Under the pieces are notes generated by a model. It saw only the letters and a list, made by a program, of their open reading frames with translations, was not told the origin of the DNA and searched no databases. Both the position numbers and the translations under genes were made by a program. A stretch of DNA of 34,563 bases from positions 1-34,563 of the forward strand of contig JANMNE010000277.1 in NCBI GenBank assembly GCA_031373785.1. The letters are read 5' to 3'. Below are positions 1 through 6,925 of the stretch, in pieces (positions within the stretch are counted from its first letter, which is position 1; each line of letters starts with the position of its first letter). This DNA is from JAENVT01 sp031373785. GTDB taxonomy: Bacteria > Actinomycetota > Acidimicrobiia > Acidimicrobiales > Ilumatobacteraceae.

Positions 1-255
1 ATCGACACAGACGGGCGCAGTTGGCAGGACGAGGCCAACTGTTTGGGGGTCGACCCCGACTTGTTCTTCCCGGAGCGCGGCGCCTCGACCCGCGAAGCAA
101 AAGAGGTGTGTCGCGGTTGTGTGGTGCGGCTCGACTGCCTCGAGTTCGCCTTGGTCAACGGTGAGAAGTTCGGGATCTGGGGCGGGCTTTCGGAGCGCGA
201 GCGTCGCCGCTTGCGACGTCAACGCGCCCAAGCCGGACGTCGCACATCGGCCTGA
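1..255 (+). CDS. WhiB-family iron-sulfur transcription factor, 5' partial
   Basis: The reading frame is open from the first base, so the N-terminus lies outside the window. WhiB proteins hold a 4Fe-4S cluster and work with the primary sigma factor to control transcription. The four cluster cysteines are visible: ANC, then EVCRGC, then DC, followed by the family's G(I/V)WGG turn (FGIWGG) and a basic C-terminal tail (SERERRRLRRQR). The stretch DPDLFFPERG with STREAKEVC resembles the WhiB2/WhmD branch, which is linked to cell division and septation, but that assignment is from memory. A TTG at position 43 falls after the first cysteine and cannot be the true start. A second, convergent WhiB gene lies about 320 bases downstream. 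Confidence 0.9.
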   Translation: MDTDGRSWQDEANCLGVDPDLFFPERGASTREAKEVCRGCVVRLDCLEFALVNGEKFGIWGGLSERERRRLRRQRAQAGRRTSA

Positions 256-287
256 GTCAGCGCATACCGCTCCGCGATCAGCGGTGG

Positions 288-293
288 TAGCGT
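288..293 (+). promoter_or_regulatory. -10 box of tatA, leaderless type
   Basis: The hexamer TAGCGT fits the actinobacterial TANNNT -10 pattern and ends 6 bases before the tatA ATG at 300. Transcription would then start at or next to the ATG, giving a leaderless mRNA. No clear -35 element or ribosome binding site is seen. Confidence 0.5.
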
Positions 294-299
294 GACCGC

Positions 300-497
300 A
301 TGTTCGCATTCTTGGATCCGCCGGAGATAATTCTGATTCTCGTCGTTGTCTTGGTGCTGTTCGGAGGTACCCAACTGCCGAAGCTGGCCAAGAACCTCGG
401 CAAGGCGCAGAAGGAGTTCAAAGAAGGACTCGCCGAAGGCCAGAAGGCCGCCGAGACCAAGCCCGCCGACAAGACGGTCGACGACTCCACCAGCTGA
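300..497 (+). CDS. tatA: Sec-independent translocase subunit TatA
   Basis: TatA is the pore-forming or membrane-thinning subunit of the twin-arginine system, which exports folded proteins. The 65-residue protein has the expected layout: one short transmembrane helix at about residues 8-22 (ILILVVVLVLFGG), the FGG hinge with PKLAKNLGKAQKEFKEG forming the amphipathic helix, then a charged, disordered tail. The length is normal for a small TatA. No tatB or tatC is nearby, so the other subunits must be encoded elsewhere. The ATG start is supported by a -10 box 6 bases upstream. The gene faces a WhiB gene, with a strong hairpin between them. Confidence 0.93.
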   Translation: MFAFLDPPEIILILVVVLVLFGGTQLPKLAKNLGKAQKEFKEGLAEGQKAAETKPADKTVDDSTS

Positions 498-517
498 ATC
501 CCCGATCTGCCCGACCC

Positions 518-545
518 GGCGCCGGTGGCCTCGGGCCCCGGCGTC
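518..545. terminator. GC-rich hairpin between tatA and whiB, likely bidirectional terminator
   Basis: Arms GGCGCCGGTGGCC and the nearly complementary GGCCCCGGCGTC enclose a loop of about 3 bases, followed by a short GTTTC. The hairpin sits between the stop codons of two convergent genes. There is no long U-tract, which is common for high-GC terminators. Confidence 0.5.
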
Positions 546-575
546 GTTTCGCGCCCGAGCCAAACCACTACATGC

Positions 576-839
576 TCAGCTGGCGACCCTGCGGCGCTTC
601 AGGATGCGGCGCCGTTCGCGCTCGCTGCAACCACCCCACACGCCGTGTTCGATGCGCTCCTCCAGGGCATATTCCAGGCACTGGGTGGCAACCGGGCAGT
701 CGGTGCAGATCTTGCGGGCGCGGTCCACGCCGACACCGTCGCTGGGGAAGAACACCGCCGGCGGATAGTTGCGGCAGTTGCCCTCGGACATCCACGCGGT
801 GACAGCGTCGACTTCGGTGGGGTTCTCGATTCGGTGCAT
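576..839 (-). CDS. WhiB-family iron-sulfur transcription factor
   Basis: This 87-residue protein has the full WhiB signature: cysteines in GNC, KICTDC and QC, then the HGVWGG turn and a basic tail (SERERRRILKRRR). Such proteins bind a 4Fe-4S cluster, dock on sigma region 4 and act at promoters, often sensing redox state or NO. The start at 839 is chosen because AAGGAGA lies just upstream of it, and because the frame further upstream codes for nothing WhiB-like. The exact WhiB class is unclear. About 227 bases separate it from the divergent ppk operon, leaving room for a long 5' leader. Confidence 0.92.
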   Translation of the reverse strand: MHRIENPTEVDAVTAWMSEGNCRNYPPAVFFPSDGVGVDRARKICTDCPVATQCLEYALEERIEHGVWGGCSERERRRILKRRRVAS

Positions 840-920
840 CGTGTCTCCTTCGTCGACCGCGACGCATCGCAGTCTAGGTGGTGCGCCCGACAAAGCCGAG
901 GGTGGCTCCGGTGGCCGCAA

Positions 921-956
921 CACTTCGCTTGCTGGGTATAGACGTCTGGCGAAGTG
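921..956. repeat. Inverted repeat CACTTCGC / GCGAAGTG in the whiB upstream region
   Basis: Two perfect 8-base inverted arms (921-928 and 949-956) flank a 20-base spacer that holds TATAGA. It could form a hairpin in the whiB leader or bind a dimeric regulator. The arm octamer GCGAAGTG is the same as the outer arm of the long palindromes around the AbiEi-like gene, which may be chance. Confidence 0.4.
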
Positions 957-980
957 ATTTGGTTCCCGCTGGAGACAGTT

Positions 981-986
981 TTTATA
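981..986 (-). promoter_or_regulatory. Candidate -10 box (TATAAA) for the minus-strand whiB
   Basis: On the minus strand this reads TATAAA inside an AT-rich patch that stands out in a GC-rich region. If used, it would give whiB a leader of roughly 130 bases that includes the inverted repeat at 921-956. No convincing -35 box was found. Confidence 0.35.
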
Positions 987-1009
987 CCATCCGTGTGCGG
1001 TGATAGCCA

Positions 1010-1022
1010 GGCACCACGTGCC
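1010..1022. promoter_or_regulatory. Perfect inverted repeat GGCAC-CAC-GTGCC upstream of the ppk operon
   Basis: Five-base arms with a 3-base spacer lie directly before the TACACT box at 1025, in the -35/-10 spacer region. The position suits a repressor site. It does not resemble the PHO box at 3400. Confidence 0.35.
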
Positions 1023-1024
1023 GG

Positions 1025-1030
1025 TACACT
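1025..1030 (+). promoter_or_regulatory. -10 box (TACACT) for the small gene/ppk operon
   Basis: TACACT fits TANNNT and lies 36 bases before the ATG at 1067, giving a leader of about 30 bases that includes an AGAGAGGA ribosome binding site. Confidence 0.45.
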
Positions 1031-1066
1031 CGCTTCGCCGCCGAATCTGGCGTAGAGAGGACATCC

Positions 1067-1327
1067 ATGACCGACATCGTCAACGAGCCACCGCGAGCTC
1101 ACGTTCGCATCGTGTATCTCGGCCCGGTGTCGCCGCATTGGGAGTTGTACAGCGACTATGGCGACCGCACCGTGCTTGAAGAGTTCCGCACGCGCGTGAT
1201 GGCCCGCCTGGTGCTGCTGCCCCGAGATGACCCGCAGTTCCGTCGCAACCGCGAACGCATCGTTCGCGACGCCGAGCGCGAACGGATCTCGCTCGAATGG
1301 GATCTCGGCCTTCCAGAAGGCGATTGA
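1067..1327 (+). CDS. Conserved-looking hypothetical protein upstream of ppk
   Basis: I do not recognise this 86-residue protein. It is soluble, rich in Arg, Asp and Glu, and has no signal peptide or membrane helix. The N-terminal half (HVRIVYLGPVSPHWELYSDYG) looks like beta strands and the C-terminal half is predicted by eye to be helical (RRNRERIVRDAERERISLEW). The ATG at 1067 follows AGAGAGGA at a good distance. It ends 16 bases before the ppk start, so the two are probably co-transcribed, and a role near polyphosphate metabolism is possible but unproven. Confidence 0.7.
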   Translation: MTDIVNEPPRAHVRIVYLGPVSPHWELYSDYGDRTVLEEFRTRVMARLVLLPRDDPQFRRNRERIVRDAERERISLEWDLGLPEGD

Positions 1328-1343
1328 ACGGGTCGCTCCAGAG

Positions 1344-3389
1344 ATGTCTGGTCGGCTGCTCAACAGGGAGCTGAGCTGGCTCGATTTCAATCGTCGCGTC
1401 CTGGCACTGGCGCATGAGCCGGGCATCCCGCTGCTCGAACGGCTCAAGTTCGTGGCGATCTGCTCGTCGAACCTCGACGAGTTCTTCCAGGTTCGCATCT
1501 CCGCGTTGAAAGATCAGGTGGCTGCCGGCGTGGCCGGCACGGCGACCGGTGAGCTGACACCCAGCCAGCAACTTGCCGCAATCGGCCCGAACGTCGAGGG
1601 GTTCGTGATCGAGCAGGAGAAGCTGTTGCTCGACGTGCTCGTGCCCGACCTCGCCCAGCACGGTGTGCGATTGGTCGGCTGGGACGATCTCGACGACGAT
1701 GACAAGCTGTACCTGGCCGACGTGTTCGACCAACGCATCTTCCCGGTGCTCACGCCACTGGCGGTCGACCCGGCACACCCGTTTCCGTACATCTCCAACC
1801 TCGCCCTCAGCCTGGCGGCGATGGTCAGCGATCCCGACACCGGCGAGCGACGGTTCGCCAGGGTCAAGGTGCCGACGGTGTTCCCCCGCCTGGTGGGGCT
1901 GCCGGACGGAGCCCGGTTCTTGCCGGTCGAACAGCTGATTGCCGCCAACCTCCACCAGCTCTTCGTCGGAATGGTCGTCGAGGAGCACGCGGTGTTCAGG
2001 GTCACCCGCAACGTCGACCTCACACAGGAAGACGAAGAGGCCGACGACCTGCTGGCTGCGGTGGAGATGGAGCTGCGGCGCCGGCGGTTCGGCCGCGCCG
2101 TGCGTGTCGAAGTACAGACCGGCATCAGCGAGGAGATGCTCGAGCTGCTTCTTCGCGAGCTCGACCTCGGTCCCAACGATGTCACCTCGCATCGGGCCCC
2201 GCTCGATCTCACCAGTCTGTGGCAGATGCATGCTCTTGATCGACCCGATCTGAAGGACTGGCCGTGGCCGCCGGTGACCGCCGGACGAATTGCCGCAGCA
2301 GAGGAAGCCGACCGCAGCATCTTCTCCGTCATCCGAGAACGCCCACTCATGGCGCACCATCCGTACGAGAGCTTCGCCAGCAGCATCGAGTCGTTCGTCG
2401 CCCAGGCCGCCGACGATCCTCGAGTGCAGAGCATCAAGATGACCATGTATCGAGCTGGTGGCGACAGTCCGATCGCCCGCAGCCTGATGCGCGCCGCCGA
2501 GAGTGGCGTGCAGGTGGCCGTGCTGGTAGAGCTCAAGGCCCGCTTCGACGAGGCCACCAACGTCACGTGGGCCAAGGCGCTGGAACGCGCCGGTGTCCAC
2601 GTGGTGTATGGCTTCGTCGGGCTCAAGACCCACGCCAAATGCGTGCTCGTGGTCCGTGCCGACGAGGACGGTCTGCGCCGCTACTGCCACATCGGCACCG
2701 GCAACTACAACTCGCGCACGGCTCGGCTGTACGAGGACGTGGGGTTCCTGACGTGTGACCCTCCCGTCGGCGACGACGTGGCGCAGCTGTTCAACCATCT
2801 CACCGGCTACAGCCGGGCCCACGACTACTACTCGTTGCTGGTCGCGCCGCGCGACCTCCGCGGGCAGTTGATCGACCTCATCGAGCACGAGACCACGTTC
2901 GGTCCCGAGGGCCACATCACCGCCAAGCTGAACTCGCTCGGCGACCCAGAACTGGTCGAGGCGCTGTATGAGGCCAGCAACGCCGGGGTGCAGATCGATC
3001 TGGCGATTCGTGGCATCTGCTGCCTGCGTCCCGGCGTCGCCGGCTTCAGCGAGAACATCCGCGTGCGCTCGATACTCGGCCGATACCTCGAGCATTCCCG
3101 CATCATTCGCTTCGCCCACGGCGACGAGGGCAAGCCGCTGTTCTTGATCGGCTCGGCCGATTGGATGCCGCGTAACCTGGACCGGCGCATCGAGGTGCTC
3201 GTTCCGGTCAACCACCCCAAGCACCAGGCGTGGCTCGACCAAGTGTTCAGCTTTGACTTTGCCGACGACATCGTGCGCTGGGAGATGGACACCGACGGCA
3301 GTTGGCAGCGACGCGGGCCGGAGTCGTTCCCCGACGGCGATTCGCAGGAACGCTTCTACCACTGGGTTGCCGATCGACAGCGACGCTGA
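1344..3389 (+). CDS. ppk: Polyphosphate kinase 1
   Basis: PPK1 reversibly moves the terminal phosphate of ATP onto polyphosphate, building the cell's phosphate and energy store. The protein is 681 residues, close to the family norm of about 690. The N-terminal signature NRELSWLDFNRRVL begins at residue 7, which supports the ATG at 1344; upstream in-frame codons code for unrelated residues. The phosphohistidine is H430 in LKTHAK and the second conserved histidine is H449 in YCHIGTGNYN. H583 in RYLEHSRI matches the third active-site histidine. It lies directly upstream of pstB-phoU-phoR-phoP, so polyphosphate storage and phosphate sensing are physically linked. The PHO box lies downstream of ppk, so it is not an obvious direct PhoP target. 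Confidence 0.97.
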   Translation: MSGRLLNRELSWLDFNRRVLALAHEPGIPLLERLKFVAICSSNLDEFFQVRISALKDQVAAGVAGTATGELTPSQQLAAIGPNVEGFVIEQEKLLLDVLVPDLAQHGVRLVGWDDLDDDDKLYLADVFDQRIFPVLTPLAVDPAHPFPYISNLALSLAAMVSDPDTGERRFARVKVPTVFPRLVGLPDGARFLPVEQLIAANLHQLFVGMVVEEHAVFRVTRNVDLTQEDEEADDLLAAVEMELRRRRFGRAVRVEVQTGISEEMLELLLRELDLGPNDVTSHRAPLDLTSLWQMHALDRPDLKDWPWPPVTAGRIAAAEEADRSIFSVIRERPLMAHHPYESFASSIESFVAQAADDPRVQSIKMTMYRAGGDSPIARSLMRAAESGVQVAVLVELKARFDEATNVTWAKALERAGVHVVYGFVGLKTHAKCVLVVRADEDGLRRYCHIGTGNYNSRTARLYEDVGFLTCDPPVGDDVAQLFNHLTGYSRAHDYYSLLVAPRDLRGQLIDLIEHETTFGPEGHITAKLNSLGDPELVEALYEASNAGVQIDLAIRGICCLRPGVAGFSENIRVRSILGRYLEHSRIIRFAHGDEGKPLFLIGSADWMPRNLDRRIEVLVPVNHPKHQAWLDQVFSFDFADDIVRWEMDTDGSWQRRGPESFPDGDSQERFYHWVADRQRR

Positions 3390-3399
3390 TTCGCCCGCC

Positions 3400-3432
3400 G
3401 TTCTCCTGCTGTTCACCCTTGGTTCACCTGGA
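3400..3432 (+). promoter_or_regulatory. PHO box: three tandem 11-bp units upstream of pstB
   Basis: Three direct repeats with exact 11-base spacing start at 3400 (GTTCTCCTGCT), 3411 (GTTCACCCTTG) and 3422 (GTTCACCTGGA). This is the layout of the actinobacterial PhoP/RegX3 binding site built on GTTCACC units. A TANNNT box (TAGGTT) follows at 3460-3465, and pstB starts at 3479. Binding would activate pstB-phoU-phoR-phoP under phosphate limitation, making the operon autoregulated. Confidence 0.8.
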
Positions 3433-3459
3433 CTCAGGGTTGGCGACACCTGGCGTCTC

Positions 3460-3465
3460 TAGGTT
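3460..3465 (+). promoter_or_regulatory. -10 box (TAGGTT) of the pstB-phoU-phoR-phoP operon
   Basis: TAGGTT fits TANNNT and lies 27 bases past the last PHO unit and 13 bases before the pstB ATG. No -35 box is evident, as expected for a promoter that needs an activator. Confidence 0.4.
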
Positions 3466-3478
3466 GTCGACAGTGCTC

Positions 3479-4387
3479 ATGTCGGTAGATTCCCCATTTC
3501 CAACTACCGTTGGCATCGATGATGTCGGCGACGTGGTGGAACAGCGAGTGACGACCTTGCAGGACCAGGGGGCCGACGAGTCGATCAGCGAAGCCCTCGC
3601 CACACCCGGCCTGTTCACCACGGTCGGGCTGTCGGTGCACTATGGGGCGTTCTGCGCCGTGCGCGATGTCAACCTGTCGATCCGCGAGCACGAGATCACG
3701 GCGTTCATCGGCCCGTCGGGGTGCGGCAAGACGACGGTGCTGCGGTGCTTCAACCGGATGAACGATCTCATCGTCGGCGCCCGCGTGGAGGGCACGGTCA
3801 AGTACCACGATGTCGACCTGTACGACCCGGCCATCAATGCGGTCGAGGTCCGCCGGCGGATCGGCATGGTGTTCCAGAAGGCGAATCCGTTCCCCAAGAG
3901 CATCTACGCCAACGTCGCCTACGGACCGCGCCTGACGGGTCTGCGTAACAAGGCTGAGCTCGACGAGGTCGTCGAGCGGTCGTTGCGCGACGCTGCGTTG
4001 TGGGACGAGGTCAAGGACCGTCTGAAGGCGTCGGGTTTGAGCCTGTCGGGTGGACAGCAACAGCGCTTGTGCATCGCCAGAGCGATCGCCGTCGAGCCCG
4101 ACGTGATCTTGATGGACGAGCCGTGCAGCGCCCTCGATCCCATCGCCACGGCCAGGATCGAGGAGCTCATGCAGGAGATGAAGGAGCGCTACACGATCGT
4201 GATCGTCACCCACAACATGCAGCAGGCGGCGCGGGTCAGTGACCGGGTCGCGTTCTTCACGACCGAGGCCACCAGTGAACGTGACCGGCCGACCGGCGTG
4301 ATGGTCGAGTTCGGGCGCACCGCCAAGATGTACTCGAACCCCAGCGACCCTCGCACCGAGCGCTACGTGACGGGAAGGTTTGGCTGA
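3479..4387 (+). CDS. pstB: Phosphate ABC transporter ATP-binding protein PstB
   Basis: PstB powers high-affinity phosphate uptake through the PstSCA importer. Visible motifs are Walker A GPSGCGKTT at about residues 78-86, the signature LSGGQQQ at 188-194, Walker B VILMDEP at 208-214 and the PstB-type FQKANPFPKSIYANVAYG. The 302-residue protein has about 45 extra N-terminal residues compared with typical PstB; they are acidic and hydrophilic. The start at 3479 follows the PHO box region, and no strong ribosome binding site is seen. Unusually, pstS, pstC and pstA are not next to it, while phoU follows after a single base. Fold and operon position leave little doubt about the name. Confidence 0.95.
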   Translation: MSVDSPFPTTVGIDDVGDVVEQRVTTLQDQGADESISEALATPGLFTTVGLSVHYGAFCAVRDVNLSIREHEITAFIGPSGCGKTTVLRCFNRMNDLIVGARVEGTVKYHDVDLYDPAINAVEVRRRIGMVFQKANPFPKSIYANVAYGPRLTGLRNKAELDEVVERSLRDAALWDEVKDRLKASGLSLSGGQQQRLCIARAIAVEPDVILMDEPCSALDPIATARIEELMQEMKERYTIVIVTHNMQQAARVSDRVAFFTTEATSERDRPTGVMVEFGRTAKMYSNPSDPRTERYVTGRFG

Positions 4388-4388
4388 G

Positions 4389-5135
4389 ATGGACGAGCTT
4401 CGCAAAGGCTTTCACAACGATCTCGACGGGGCGCGCGCCGAGCTCGTGCGTCTCGCCGCGTCGGTCACCGAACTGATCCCCCGCGCAACAGCAGTGTTGC
4501 TCGACGGCGATCTCGAAGGGGCCGACTACATCATCCAGGGCGACGACGAGATCGATGCCCGTTCGCTCGACCTCGAAGAGCACTGCTACCGGATCCTGGC
4601 GTTGCAGGCCCCGGTCGCCAGCGATCTTCGCCAGGTCGTGGCGTTGATGAAGATGATTGCCGACGTCGAGCGCTCCGCCGACCTCGTGTGCAACATCTGC
4701 AAGGCGGCGCGACGCATCTACGGGCACGACCTCGACCCCAAGCTGCGCGGCATCATCTCGCGGATGGGCGAGCAGGCCCAGCAGCTGTACACCGCGGCCA
4801 TCGAGTCGTTCGTCGAGAACGACGCCGCCAAGGCCGCGGCGATCGACGACATGGATTCGTACCTCGACGGACTGCAGAAGCAGTTCGTGCAGGCGATCTT
4901 CGAAAGCCATGCCGCTGGACGTATCGACCTCCAGGTCGCGGTGCAGCTGGCGGTGGTCGCACGCTTCTACGAGCGGATCGGCGACCACGCCGTCAACGTC
5001 GGTGAGCGAGTCCGGTTCGTGATCACCGGGTGGCTGCCGGAGCATCAGGGTGCTGCACGCTTCCGGTTGCGCACCGACGACACGGGCGAGCTGCCGCGGC
5101 TGACGACTACCCCGCCCGGTGAACCCTCGTCGTGA
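4389..5135 (+). CDS. phoU: Phosphate signalling regulator PhoU
   Basis: PhoU links the Pst transporter to the PhoR-type kinase and keeps the Pho response off when phosphate is plentiful. The protein (248 residues) has the two-repeat all-helical fold of the family, with the metal-binding type motifs in each half (KMIADVERSADL near residue 90 and ARFYERIGDHAVNVGE near residue 200). A tail of about 30 residues after GWLPEH is extra and looks disordered. ATG 4389 is preferred over TTG 4380 because GGAAGG lies 10 bases upstream of it. The start follows the pstB stop by one base, and its own stop overlaps the phoR start. Confidence 0.94.
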   Translation: MDELRKGFHNDLDGARAELVRLAASVTELIPRATAVLLDGDLEGADYIIQGDDEIDARSLDLEEHCYRILALQAPVASDLRQVVALMKMIADVERSADLVCNICKAARRIYGHDLDPKLRGIISRMGEQAQQLYTAAIESFVENDAAKAAAIDDMDSYLDGLQKQFVQAIFESHAAGRIDLQVAVQLAVVARFYERIGDHAVNVGERVRFVITGWLPEHQGAARFRLRTDDTGELPRLTTTPPGEPSS

Positions 5136-6196
5136 TGACGTTCCGTCGTCGCCGGTCGTCCCCGGTCGCCGATTCGCACCCCGCCGACGACCGCCAACAT
5201 CTCGTCCAGGTCGAAGCCGAGATCCTGCAGCTGCGACGAGCCCTCGACGCGCTGCCGATCGGCGTGGTGTTGGCCGACTCGACGGGGCACACGACCGTCG
5301 AGAACGTCGCCGCACGGACCCATCACGGCCATGCCGCCGTGCTGGTGAAGGAAGCGGTCGAGCGACATGTGCGCAGAGCCGTGCGCGGCGACGCCAGCGG
5401 GCAGACCGTCGAGTTCATCGGTCCACCGCGAACGGTCCTCGACGTGCAGGCGATCCCGTTGGAAGACGGCGGCGCGCTGGTGACCATCGACGATGTCAGC
5501 GAGCGCGCCCGCCTGGATGCGGTACGAACCGACTTCGTCGCCAACATCAGCCACGAGTTGAAGACGCCCGTCGGTGCCCTCGCCGTGCTGGCAGAAGCAC
5601 TGGCAGACATGGACGACCCAGCAGCAACCCGCAGGCTGGCCGACAAGATGGTCGGCGAGGCGCACCGCGCGGCGCGAACCATCGATGACTTGCTGGAGCT
5701 GTCACGCACCGAGCTCGGCGGTGCCGCGGCGACCGACGTCGTCTCGGTCGCCCAGGTGATCGACGACGCGGTGCAGCGCGCCCAGCCCGCCGCGGAGCAT
5801 CACTCGATCAAGGTCGGAGTCGACCATGGCTCCGGCGACCTGCATGTGGTCGGCAGCCACCGCCAGCTGGTCTCGGCGGTGGCGAACCTGTTGGAGAACG
5901 CCGTCAAGTACAGCGACGAAGGATCCAGCGTGATGGTCGAGGCCCGGAGTGACAACGGGTCGATCGAGATCATCGTCACCGATACGGGCGTCGGCATCCC
6001 TCCCCGCGACATCGACCGCATCTTCGAACGGTTCTACCGCGTCGATCGGGCGCGCAGCCGCGACACGGGTGGCACCGGGCTCGGCTTGTCGATCGTCCGC
6101 CACGTGGTGACGAATCACGCGGGAGAGGTCACGGTCCATTCCAGAGAAGGCGAGGGCTCGGTGTTCACCATTCGCATACCGGTGACCGACTCGTGA
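5132..6196 (+). CDS. phoR: PhoR/SenX3-type sensor histidine kinase without visible membrane helices
   Basis: This is the sensor kinase partner of the response regulator encoded next to it. After a short basic start comes a PAS-like region (about residues 30-125, LDALPIGVVLADSTGHTTVEN), then the dimerisation domain with phospho-acceptor H141 in ANISHELKTPVGAL. The ATP-binding domain follows, with the N box LLENAVKYS, the G1 box DTGVGIP and the G2 box GGTGLGLSIV. Mycobacterial SenX3 has N-terminal membrane helices; none is seen in these 354 residues, so it is probably cytosolic and could sense through PhoU/PstB. GTG 5132 overlaps the phoU stop by 4 bases; ATG 5135 is an alternative start. Confidence 0.92.
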   Translation: MMTFRRRRSSPVADSHPADDRQHLVQVEAEILQLRRALDALPIGVVLADSTGHTTVENVAARTHHGHAAVLVKEAVERHVRRAVRGDASGQTVEFIGPPRTVLDVQAIPLEDGGALVTIDDVSERARLDAVRTDFVANISHELKTPVGALAVLAEALADMDDPAATRRLADKMVGEAHRAARTIDDLLELSRTELGGAAATDVVSVAQVIDDAVQRAQPAAEHHSIKVGVDHGSGDLHVVGSHRQLVSAVANLLENAVKYSDEGSSVMVEARSDNGSIEIIVTDTGVGIPPRDIDRIFERFYRVDRARSRDTGGTGLGLSIVRHVVTNHAGEVTVHSREGEGSVFTIRIPVTDS

Positions 6197-6903
6197 CAAC
6201 GCAACCCGTCGTACTGGTCGTCGAGGACGAGCCGAGCTTCGTCGAGGCATTGACCATCGGTTTGACCCGTGAGGGCTTTCGCGTGGTCTCGGTCGGTGAC
6301 GGATTCGAGGCCGTACAGCGCTTCGACGACGTGCAGCCCGACATCGTGCTGCTCGACGTGATGCTGCCTCGATTGAGCGGCATCGACGTGTGTCGCCAGT
6401 TGCGCAAGCGCAGCCACGTGCCGATCATCATGGTCACAGCCAAGGGCGCCGAGATCGACACGGTCGTCGGTCTCGAGGTCGGTGCTGATGACTACATCAC
6501 CAAGCCGTACCGCATGCGCGAAGTCGTCGCCAGGATGCGCGCGGTGTTGCGCCGATCCCCGGGCGACGGATCCGTTGCGTCGGAGCTCTCACCTGGCTCG
6601 GTCGCAGTCGGCGACGTCGTGCTCGACCCCGAGGAGCACCGCGTGACCATCGACGGTGGCGACGTGTCGCTGCCGTTGAAGGAATTCGAGTTGCTGCACC
6701 TGCTGTTGGCCAACGCCGGCCGGGTGCTGCCCCGCGAGACCCTGATCGATCGGGTGTGGGGCAGCGACTACGTCGGCGACACCAAGACGCTCGACGTGCA
6801 CATCAAGCGATTGCGCGCCAAGGTCGAACCCGACCCGGCCAATCCGACGCGGATCATCACCTACAGGGGACTCGGCTACAAGTTCGACCGCGCCAAAGAC
6901 TGA
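6193..6903 (+). CDS. phoP: OmpR/PhoB-family response regulator PhoP/RegX3
   Basis: The 236-residue protein has a receiver domain with acidic pocket E11-D12, phospho-acceptor D55 in IVLLDVMLP and K104 in ITKPY. A linker leads to a winged-helix DNA-binding domain (KEFELLHLLLANAGRVLPRE to YRGLGYKF). It is expected to bind the PHO box at 3400-3432 and activate phosphate genes. The GTG start overlaps the phoR stop by 4 bases, so kinase and regulator are made together. The resemblance to mycobacterial RegX3 is strong, and the adjacent phoU, pstB and ppk agree with a phosphate role. Confidence 0.95.
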   Translation: MTTQPVVLVVEDEPSFVEALTIGLTREGFRVVSVGDGFEAVQRFDDVQPDIVLLDVMLPRLSGIDVCRQLRKRSHVPIIMVTAKGAEIDTVVGLEVGADDYITKPYRMREVVARMRAVLRRSPGDGSVASELSPGSVAVGDVVLDPEEHRVTIDGGDVSLPLKEFELLHLLLANAGRVLPRETLIDRVWGSDYVGDTKTLDVHIKRLRAKVEPDPANPTRIITYRGLGYKFDRAKD

Positions 6904-6912
6904 CCCGCGTCC

Positions 6913-6918
6913 TACCAT
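6913..6918 (+). promoter_or_regulatory. -10 box (TACCAT) of the MFS gene, decides a GTG start
   Basis: TACCAT fits TANNNT and ends 7 bases before GTG 6926, which is in frame with ATG 6917. If the promoter is real, ATG 6917 lies partly inside the -10 box, so the true start is GTG 6926 on a leaderless mRNA. Confidence 0.5.
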
Positions 6919-6925
6919 GCCGGGC

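Noticed and set aside
1000..1066. A second PHO box upstream of the ppk operon
   Set aside because: No GTTCACC-like direct repeats with 11-base spacing are present there.
1080..3449. Very long minus-strand open frame opposite ppk
   Set aside because: It is an antisense shadow of the high-GC ppk gene; its product is low in sequence-family features, while the plus strand encodes a full PPK1.
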